From the NCBI RefSeq assembly GCF_000143535.2, contig NC_037314.1:1054001-1118000 (forward strand): a stretch of DNA of 64,000 bases, given 5' to 3'. The translations under genes were made by a program, and so were the position numbers. The notes beneath the pieces were generated by a model that was not told the DNA's origin, did no database searches, and was given only the letters and a program-made list of their open reading frames with translations. The DNA is from Botrytis cinerea B05.10. Its lineage: Eukaryota > Ascomycota > Leotiomycetes > Helotiales > Sclerotiniaceae. How positions within the stretch are numbered: the first letter of the stretch is position 1; every line of letters starts with the position of its first letter. This document shows, in pieces, positions 55,554 through 64,000 of the stretch.

Positions 55554-58500
55554 CTACCCATCTATAGGACACCCGAATTCCCTTCCATCATGAATTCCAT
55601 GCCTTGACGCATTATCATCAGTTTGTATTGCCTCCAAACAAGCCCGGTGATAAATATGTCTACAAGCGAACACCACTAGTGGTCCTAACTCCTGCTGACC
55701 CTTGTCATCATTATAATCATTGCCACCCTGTTGACCATTCAATCCATCTCCAGGCCCTTTTGCTGATTCTTCATCTATGTTCTTTCCTTTGCCTTTGCCA
55801 TTCCTATTTCCACTACTATCCTCATCAAACTTTGGTAAACCGTCACTTCTAGCTGGAGCTATCCCCTTTCCTCGTTCAGGAGCGCCTCCGCTCAAAAGCA
55901 TTCGCCTGTTCTGTCGCTCCTGTTCTTCCAACTCTTGCCGTTCTTCCCACTGAGAAAACACACCACCCGAAACACCAGGCCCCCATACCCTTCGACCACA
56001 GCCCTCACAAGTGGAGCCTCGTGGCCTCCATCCTCTTTGACGAAGATTGGTAACCGATTGCACATTGACGAAGAGATCTTTGTCGAGTAATCGATTCGCT
56101 AAGCTCAGAATACTCTCCTCATAAGCATACGCTGAAAATACTGAAGCAAGCACGGCGCGCAGATCACTAAGGTTTGGAGATGAAATTGATGCCTTCGTCA
56201 AGAATGCTCGTAAAATACGCAAGAAAGATAAGTTTTCGCCGAAGGATGTTGGCGTTGATGTTGAGGTTAGAAGAGCTGTGAAAGTTCGCTGGACAAGAGT
56301 ACGGAGTTGAGTGGTGAGCTTCTCACAATCCGCTTGATCTGCTGTGAATGCTTTTGCATCCTCCAGGCCTGGAGACAGTGTGCGGGTAATTTGTACTGCA
56401 ATATCTATAAGATCTAACCAAAGCACCTCTTCGGGAAGAAGTTCAGATTTTACAGAAGACTTTCGTTTATTAGGAGTTCCATTTACATGGTTTGATTGCG
56501 TCGACGTTTGGCGTTGACATAACCAAATTCCCACACTAATATATTTCTGAAGCGCAGTGAGTGCATTTTCCACAGCCTCGCTTGCATTCATGGATCCGTT
56601 AGCGCCAGCCGATCCGGATAGAATACCTGTCAGAGTAGCCTCTAATATCCTTAGATGTTCTATTAGTCGATCCATACCAGCTCTAATTTGACCTTCGCGA
56701 GCCATCAAAACCACAGCAGCATCGACAACGCCACTCTCTTCCATGTAAGGTAAGACTTTCTCAAGTCGGAGATCAGATGATTGCACCAATTCAACGTAAT
56801 CCACCACATGTTGAGCGTCATATTTGCACATAAGCTGAACATATTGCTCGGTAAATTCGCTAGGGAATGAACGTTTGGGGCCCTCTTCTTGTCCAGTTGC
56901 TGTTTCCATAATACTATGCAGATAGATGTACTGTACCTCTGAAAGCTCGGGAAGGGAGGCCAACATCTTTTCGTGGAGAGTAGGAGCATAGTTCTGGATC
57001 GTCAAGGCAGCCTTTTTAGCATTGAGCCCGACCAGATCACTTGCATGCTTCTCAATAACTTTATGTACCTCTCGAACCTGTCGCTTGGTTAATCCAGAAC
57101 GAGGTCTCAGGCAGTCAGCTATACAATCAAATATCTTTTCTCGGTCCTCAGGATCATCAAAGTATGCCTGAACGAGTTGGCTATATTGTTTGTCTGACTT
57201 GTATATGCTCTTTAGAACTCGATAAAAACCTGCCTTTTGAAATAAAGGCATTAAGGAGGCTAGATCAGTTGGATGGTATACTGAGAGTAGGTATTCTGCA
57301 CTGAGTTGAGCATCATCTGCAAGGTCCTCACCAGGATAATTACATAAACCTGTCAAGACTTTATGCAGAGATGTCCCAGAGAGCAATAAATACTGAGGAA
57401 ACTTCGGTAAATTCCGAGCGATGAACATATCCAAATAGATAGTATCTTCCGATGCAAATTCGTTGGCGTTCATCACCTCTAGGAGTATTGTGACGATATA
57501 TTGTCTGTTGACGGAAAGCCCAAATACATGCTCCTCCGACATATCACGATTTGAGCCACCATTGACAGCACGATCTGGCGTATCATTCAGAAAAGAGTCC
57601 TCAAATGCCTCGTTCAAAGCACTGAGAAAGCTTGGTGCATCAAATTTGAGAACCATTCTCAAGTAAGGGAAAGAAGGCTCGATTCCCTCATTTGGTTTTG
57701 TTAAAAATGGTTTAGTATTCCCTCTTGGCCAAGAAATTGTTTTTCCTGAGAAGAGAAACCAGTAGAGCTCAGCTTTAGCGTTCATAGCTTCTTGATCCTC
57801 AAGTTGACCGCCCGTAGGGTAAATTCGACCTGTAAACGTATATGACATGTATGGAAACATCTTCAATGCATTAACACCAAAGATGGGATCTTCCATCACT
57901 TTCCCATCGTGGAACGATTCGCCATTTTGAACTAAGGGCACCAATAATGTGAGAAGATCAATGAGAGGAGTTATGTAATCGTGCAATGCTTGGTTCCAAA
58001 CGTATATAAGGGCATCGTAAAGATTGTGTTGCTTGCAAAGGGTAGTGACCTCGTCGATATCTAATGTTGCGGTCTCCATTTGGCAAATCATCTCTTCTAG
58101 GCGACTTTCAAAGCCTTTGCTAACGAAGTAGGAAACCATAGATTTAACCACAGTAGGTGGTACTGTGGTAATGCGTTGTTCCAATATGTACTGTTCTAGA
58201 ACCTCGAGAAAAATACCCTCCGAGCCTCCATCCTCGTACCATTCAAAAGCCTCACCGAAGAGGAAATCAATATCGTTGATGCTGAGAGATGCTTCGAAGC
58301 AAGCTTCAGCCAATTGCTTCAAATGGTCATCTGTAGCAGCCGGGTATCTTTGTCGCTGACCGAAAGCAAATTTGAGAGAAGCAGTCATGATCTCGACCAA
58401 TTTGTCTTGTACCATAGAATGTCGTAATGTAGTATCCTCCGGTAGCCCAATAGTCAACTTATCTGCATCGCCAGTATAATAAGATGTCGCCAATTGAATG

Positions 58501-60474
58501 GCACCAATGTAATCACCATCTTCCATCAATGAGATAAGTCGGTCCGCCCAGTTTGACAGTGTTCCTATTGATACATCATTGAAGCCAAGGAGAAACATTC
58601 GACTCTTGTAAGCTTTAAAGCTCATGTAAAATGCATCTGCAACAACACCATGCATAGATGGATCCTCTTCGTCCAATTGCTCCACTAAGGTATGCAGTTG
58701 TTCAGAAAACAAATCCTGGTGGAAGATATGTTTGTGCACTAAGTCAAATGCTTCAGTCATTCGCATACTTACGTCTTCCAAAATTATCAGGCGTTGTGTA
58801 ATCGTTAATACTGTGAGAACGGACCGACTAAGCCACTGCACGGCAACAATAGCTTCTTCCGCCCTCCAGCGACTACGAGGTTTGAAGGATAGAGTTGGTG
58901 GTTTATCTTTGTTGTCAGATGGTGTTTCTTCCACATCCAGCACAGTCAAAATATTGGACCAACAATATACCAGCTTGACTTTAGAACTCTGGCTACCATC
59001 CTCAGGATCTGGAACCTTCAGTTTTACTGCAGGAAACCATGCGAGGCAACCGCTCATAGCGCTGTGGGCAGCAACCTCTTTTGGTCGAGCTGCTTTGTGC
59101 TGAGTTTGAGCGATTGGAGTTGTGGATACAATTACGAGGAGATAAGGAGTCAACATAGCAGTCAAACCTAGGGTATCAGTTCCTTTTTCTACATTTCCAA
59201 GCGGGAGAGGCGAGAACGCCAAGACCGTGCTTGGTTTCCGAGGCTTCCCAGAAGTGCCGATATCGTTAGGATATCGACCGAGTATCCTGGTGGTCCGGAC
59301 TGTCCGTCCAACAGCACCCATACCTCTTGTTGCCAGATGAGAAAAGGCCATTCCGCGATCATCTGCTGACACAAGTGCGGTATGTCTAGTGCCCAAGAAT
59401 CCCAGATGTCGAATCGCAATGTTAGGAGCATGCCCATCGGCACTGCGGTTCGCTAATTGGAAGGGTTCGAGTGATGGAATATGAAGAAATGGGCGGGCTG
59501 GTCTTGCAGTTTCCCACGTGAAAATGCTACCATTGGCATGACCACCAGCAACCACAAGGTGATCAGCAGATATGGCAATAGAAGTTACGGCGCCGGATTC
59601 AACAGCTAGGGTGGTCAGTCATAGAGCTAGAACACAAATATTGAATCTTGAATGCTTACCCTTAGTACCCGGTCCAATTATAGATTTGAGATTTTGATGG
59701 TAGTCAAAAATTAAGATTACTCCTTTCGATGTGCCTAGCACTATAGATGCAGATACTGCTATACATGTTGTTGTGCCAAAATTACGCTTGCCAACTTCAG
59801 AAAATGCTTGCCCGCTAAGTTTCTTCAATTTTGTCCACCGCACAACCTCCCAAGGTGGAGACGGCGTATCTGTATCTCCTGCATCTTGTAGCATCTGGCT
59901 ATTAATTGAAACCTGCCGCGAATGTGGTCTCATGAAACCAGGCGAACTGGAGCGAGGAACATTTAAGGATGATATGGAAAGACGCGAAGAGAACCGGCGG
60001 TCGAATGGTCGAAATGATGGAGTAGGACTATCGAGGCCCGGCCTTGATGCGACTGATGGTAATATACCACTTCCAGCAGGAGAAGACAAAATTGAACCCT
60101 ATCAAATATTAGCCATCTTCTGTTGCGTTCATGACTTATCCTACCTGGACAGAGGGAGAATCGTCTGGAATAGATAGGACTGAGTCTATGGGACTACTGA
60201 TCCTCCGAGGAGGTGCTCCCACAGATCCATCCTCGGATGCGTTCTCAATATCTTGAGGCTGCTTGTACTTTGTACCATTCCCCAACTTCTGCGGCGTCAA
60301 GATGCCCTCATCTCTCTCTTCTTGTAGCAGCTCAGCTATTCGACCTCCAACCAAATGCTCCACATCATCTGCGTCGACGTCCTGTGGTGTATCCGCGAAT
60401 CCATTTTCGAGGACATCCTGCCCATCAACCGTATCTTCCTCCGCACCACTACTGTTTTCCGAAGGAGGGGTCAT
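55554..60474 (-). CDS. VPS8: Vps8, CORVET tethering complex subunit
   Basis: CORVET-specific subunit that tethers early endosomes via Rab5/Vps21. Exons 60474-60145, 60098-59660 and 59605-55554 give 1606 residues in frame. An acidic N-terminal region (LVGGRIAELLQEERDEGILT) precedes a beta-propeller-like part with VESGAVTSIAISADHLVVAGGHANGSI split over the last intron. Then comes RHLGFLGTRHTALVSADDRGMAFSH, a Vps8 hallmark, and a long helical repeat region. The C-terminus has a RING-like domain: CEGCGRRVWG, a ~90-residue disordered insert, FACRHIYHRACLEAI and GCPIDG. The start at 60474 is the first ATG, but the frame is open for 27 more codons upstream to a TGA at 60558-60556, so an extra 5' exon is possible. 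Confidence 0.92.
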
Positions 60475-61014
60475 CAAGACTACCTGCTCTGGCGCATCAT
60501 TCCACAGCTTAAGTTGTTTGCGCCGCAGTCCGTGGACTCTCGCAGACCTAGCTTCTCAGACCAACATTTAGTGAAAAACTATTCTAGAAGCGTCGTGATT
60601 TGATCCTTTGCGAAATGTTATCGTAATTGTGTTGAATGAACTGGCAAGCTCTAAGGTGGTGTTTGAGACTACCTATGTAATGGCTTCAAGCTTGTGATAG
60701 GACAAGTCGCTTACAACCGGCGACAATTATATTACTGCACTCGCGACGGTTAATCTCTAATACAAAGCAAAGTCAAGCATTCACAGGACAAGCCGAACCA
60801 ACTGCAAGTGATGAATTAAGTCCTGATTGATTCGTGAAGATAATCGCTCAGGCACGCAAGCTTCTCAGACTGTGTGGCACGGCTCGGAAATAATTATCCA
60901 ATTGGATCGTGGTTACATAAATATTGAAGTTAACCATCCTCACATCATCTTTCCACAACATACACTTTTAATCATACTCGACATTTCATAATTCAAGAAA
61001 TACTGAATGCCATC
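60475..61014. promoter_or_regulatory. divergent promoter region (VPS8 / GPALPP1-like)
   Basis: 540 bp between two divergent starts. Its left 80 bp may contain additional VPS8 coding sequence. No other feature recognised. Confidence 0.45.
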
Positions 61015-62133
61015 ATGCCTTCCGTAGGCCCCGAGCTACCTCCCCATCTTCAAAAGCGAAAGCGCTCGATTGACGATTCTGAGCTACCTAATTCACCACC
61101 GCGCAAAATACAAGCTGCAGCTCCACCACGAGTTCTTGGTCCCTCTCTGCCACCTTCAACAAATCCAGATGAAGTCAATCTGGAAAGCAGCGACGACGAT
61201 GACTTCGGCCCACCAATTCAAACATCCAACTTTAAGAAATCTCAATCTCCACCACGAAGAGTCATAGGACCTTCCGCACCACCGAAACCCACCTCACGCA
61301 TTGCAGGTCCTTCTCTACCTTCCAAAAACCCAGATGAACTCGAAATCGCAAGTTCAGATGATGACGACTCTTATGGACCTTCAATTCCTAATCAACGAAA
61401 GCCTTCCCCACCACCAAAACGTGTTTTAGGGCCCGCCCCTCCACCCGCTTCCCTCTCAGAACGACCTTCATATCCAGCAAATTCAGATTCTGACAGCGAC
61501 TCAGACTATGGTCCTTCCCTCCCTCCTACAGCAGGTAGCGCTGCGGCCATCGCTCTCGAATCTCAGCAGGCGCGTGAAGCACAGGCCGCGGCCGCTAAAT
61601 CAAACGAGCCCGCAAAACCCCAACGTCCAGAATGGATGCTTGCCCCTCCCACTTCCTCCGACTGGACCACCAAGATTGATCCTACCAAACTGAAAGCGCG
61701 CAAATTTGCGGGAGGCAAGGGTTCCAAAGCACCGGCTGAGAAGACCGGTGTATCTGCTATCTGGACCGAAACTCCCGAAGAAAAGCGTCAACGGCTCGAA
61801 GATGCGGTCTTGGGACGTCAAGAATCAACTGCTTCTACTAGCAATGGATCTGCGCGTACAAAAGCTGAGAGTAGGGCGGCTGAAGAGACAGATAGGAGAG
61901 TTAGGGAGTACAACGCTAAGAATAGAGGGAAATCTCTATACGAAGCACATGCGGAAGGGAGCGTGGTAGGAGGAAAGGGAAAGAAGGAGGAAGAGGATGA
62001 CCCAAGTAAGAGAGGTTTTGATAGAGAAAAGGATATGGCATTGGGAGGACGATTGGGACATGCAAAGAAGAAAGAATTGTTGAATAAGGCGGCAGATTTT
62101 GGCAGTCGATTTCAGAAGGGTAGTTATCTGTGA
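61015..62133 (+). CDS. GPALPP motif-containing (DUF3752) protein
   Basis: A single-exon ORF of 372 residues that resembles human GPALPP1, a protein of uncertain function, probably nuclear. Seven or eight GPxLPP-type motifs are spread over the first 170 residues: VGPELPP, LGPSLPP, IGPSAPP, AGPSLP, YGPSIP, LGPAPPP and YGPSLPP. They are separated by acidic SSDDDD or DSDSDSD blocks. The DUF3752 domain fills the rest: PEWMLAPPTSSDW, SAIWTETPEEKRQR, YNAKNRGKSLYEAH, GFDREKDMALGGRLGHAKK and the end FGSRFQKGSY. An out-of-frame ATG at 61006 overlaps the leader. Family is clear; role is not established. Confidence 0.88.
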   Translation: MPSVGPELPPHLQKRKRSIDDSELPNSPPRKIQAAAPPRVLGPSLPPSTNPDEVNLESSDDDDFGPPIQTSNFKKSQSPPRRVIGPSAPPKPTSRIAGPSLPSKNPDELEIASSDDDDSYGPSIPNQRKPSPPPKRVLGPAPPPASLSERPSYPANSDSDSDSDYGPSLPPTAGSAAAIALESQQAREAQAAAAKSNEPAKPQRPEWMLAPPTSSDWTTKIDPTKLKARKFAGGKGSKAPAEKTGVSAIWTETPEEKRQRLEDAVLGRQESTASTSNGSARTKAESRAAEETDRRVREYNAKNRGKSLYEAHAEGSVVGGKGKKEEEDDPSKRGFDREKDMALGGRLGHAKKKELLNKAADFGSRFQKGSYL

Positions 62134-62535
62134 TACGGCGTGGTTGAACCAGGAAGTTCATTGAAGCCGGAGCGGTGATGTAGGATTCACGAGATTGCAG
62201 TGCATGATAGAGATTGCTCGCATAATTTCTACGCACACAAAGATAGATACCCAAATTTGGCTGTTAGGACCAGTAAAGGTCAGTCGCATAAACATTTAAT
62301 ACTCGCTTTCTATTGCTTGCTTTCCTTTGCTTTCCTTTTATACGTATGAATACATGCTTTCATAAATCTCGCCGCCCGCCAACCCTTAACCTGATATCTT
62401 TTAGAATAAGCCTGTCGCCATAATAGTTCCCATAAACAAAGCATCCGCCAACATGTCCTAAATCACGTCATGTCATGTCATACACTATACATCCAACCCA
62501 GCCAGACATATCTAGCCCTAGATCTGCCATCTCAC
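62134..62535. other. spacer between convergent genes
   Basis: 402 bp holding 3' regions of two genes, with a short GTCAT repeat near 62465. Confidence 0.5.
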
Positions 62536-64000
62536 CTATCTCCCAAACCTCTTAATCTCCAACCACCTCAACCCACAATACGAAATTGACGAAAACGCAA
62601 AAGCCAACTCAAATCCTACATCCCCTCCATACTCCACACCACAAAACTTCCCAATCGGCCCCGTGAACCACACCTGCGCCATACCCAGCACTGCGCCCAT
62701 AACCCCAAAAAGAAAAGCCGTCATCGCGGCCATCCCCGGCGGTAACCGACTGGCATCCATGTGATTCTCGGGTCGATATCCTTGGAATCCCTTCTTGAAG
62801 AAAATATGCTCCGAGAGTGCGATTCCCTCATATATCGCTAGCCAGTAAGCTATCACGAGCATGAAATTCTCCAGGATCGATGCAAAATTTCCGTACCCGG
62901 GAATGGCAATTGCGCAATAGATGATTGTTCCGATGAAGGTCCAAAAGAAACGCGGTACGCGTGCAGTGGCCGAGGAAAGAACTTGCAGGGAGAGAGACAC
63001 GGAATAGATGTTCGGACAGTTGTTTGCGATGATAGAGAGAGCGAGGATAACGATGCAAAATTGTCCGAATCTTCCAAGTGGGGGGACGAGGACTGAGGAA
63101 AGAAGTCCTCCGATCCCTGAATTGATGTAGTTGCTCATGAAGACGTTGTCTCCTCCGTTACTAGCCATTGCCGTAGCCACAGCGGCGCCCAAAATTTCAG
63201 TAAATAGGAGCGGAAATATCAACCCGGTAAATGTCCAGAGAAAGATGGATTTCCGACTGCGGTTGATAGGTTGATATACGGTGTAATCTGCGGCATAGCT
63301 TGTCCAGCCCGTTGAAAAACCAAAGATGCTCGCCGCGAAGGAGAGACAGGCTCCTGTTTCGGATTTGCCTATGCCCATGGGAGTGTTGATGAAGTTACCA
63401 CTGTGGGCAAATTCACCAAGTACTATGAGGAAGATTATAAGACAGGGGATCCAGGAGTAGCGTTCATAAGTGTGTACGATTTTGTAGCCAAAAAGGGTTA
63501 TGATGAAAGTAGCTGCTGCGATGACAATTATTCCCGCCCAGCCTGGCATGCGAGGGTTAACCGCGTTGAAGAGTTGCGCGCCGACTATGACGTTCACGGC
63601 AGACCAGCCAATACATGCAAGACAGTTGAAGATTGCAACTAGAGATATTAGTATGATCCAATGACCGAAACTCACAATACGATGCGTTGAGAGAAAGTGG
63701 AGACAACTCACTAATCTTAACCCCATACCATCCAAAATAAAACCTACTCAAGACCATCTGTCTCAACCCAAACCTCGGTCCAAACATTGAAAAAAAGGCA
63801 ACTGGTATCACCCCCAGCAAATTCACAAACAAAATAATCAGCACCGTATCCACAAACCCCAGATGAAAAACCGGATAGCTCAATGCTCCGATCGCAAAAG
63901 AGGACACGACCAAGTTGGCCGATAACCATAATGTGCCAATCTGGCTCATACCGGCAGTACTGCGTTCATCGCTGGGAACGCGTTCGATACCGCGGGATTC
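62536..64000 (-). CDS. NCS1 purine-cytosine permease (Fcy2-like), 5' end outside window
   Basis: Proton symporter for purines and cytosine at the plasma membrane. Visible exons are 64000-63712 and 63638-62536, joined across a GTGAGT..CTCTAG intron to read VKIIAIFNCLACIGWSAVN. 463 residues are in view. The N-terminal cytosolic tail is cut by the window edge; the first visible residues ESRGIERVPSDER match the pre-membrane motif of the family, so perhaps 50-80 residues and a start codon are missing. About a dozen membrane segments are evident. Family motifs include FSMFGPRFGLRQMVLSRFYFG, FGFSTGWTSYAADYTVYQP and ALSIIANNCPNIYS. The exact substrate cannot be told from this sequence. Confidence 0.92.

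Overview
The window is nuclear DNA of a filamentous ascomycete. Genes sit on both strands with spacers of 0.15 to about 4.5 kb. Introns are about 45-140 bp with GT..AG ends and CTAAC/CTGAC-like branch sites. The gene set (Vps8, Rpn6, Sof1, Cct3, AlaRS, a PI-PLC, a Zn2Cys6 regulator) is typical of Pezizomycotina. Overall look suggests Leotiomycetes, perhaps Sclerotiniaceae (Botrytis/Sclerotinia-like), but that placement is an impression from the sequence and was not tested.

Layout. 0-3 kb: a phosphoinositide-specific phospholipase C, possibly missing a 5' exon off the left edge. 3-7.5 kb: a long repeat-rich spacer almost free of C on the + strand over part of its length. 7.5-18 kb: an AsaB/CmcJ-like putative oxygenase, a 1489-residue AT-hook protein, then RPN6 and SOF1 divergently transcribed from a 257-bp promoter. 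18-25.8 kb: a gene-poor stretch with one weak hypothetical ORF, one APH-family kinase-like gene and a 65-bp tandem repeat. 25.8-34.2 kb: CCT3, a PRKRIP1/DUF1168 protein, a Det1-like histidine phosphatase and a degenerate (pseudo)kinase. 34-46 kb: mostly spacer with a small hypothetical gene, intron-containing tRNA-Glu(CTC) and tRNA-Leu(CAA), and a five-exon Zn2Cys6 transcription factor. 46-49 kb: two unrecognised proteins, one broken by an in-frame TAA. 49.4-64 kb: a dense housekeeping block with alanyl-tRNA synthetase (two in-frame starts), a small conserved-looking protein, an RCR-like membrane protein with a PPxY motif, VPS8, a GPALPP1-like protein, and an NCS1 purine-cytosine permease cut by the right edge.

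I rebuilt exon boundaries by hand for the spliced genes. All proposed exons keep frame and give protein lengths expected for their families where a family is known. The genes do not form one pathway. Themes are translation and ribosome assembly (AlaRS, Sof1, two tRNAs), protein folding and turnover (Cct3, Rpn6), membrane traffic (Vps8, the RCR-like protein) and signalling (PLC, kinase-like proteins). I found no CRISPR-like array, intact transposon, biosynthetic cluster or evident new multi-gene system. The best leads are single-gene oddities: a start codon isolated on its own exon (SOF1), dual starts and micro-exons in AlaRS, a pseudokinase, a nonsense-interrupted ORF, a tRNA with an acceptor-stem mismatch, and the C-depleted repeat belt.
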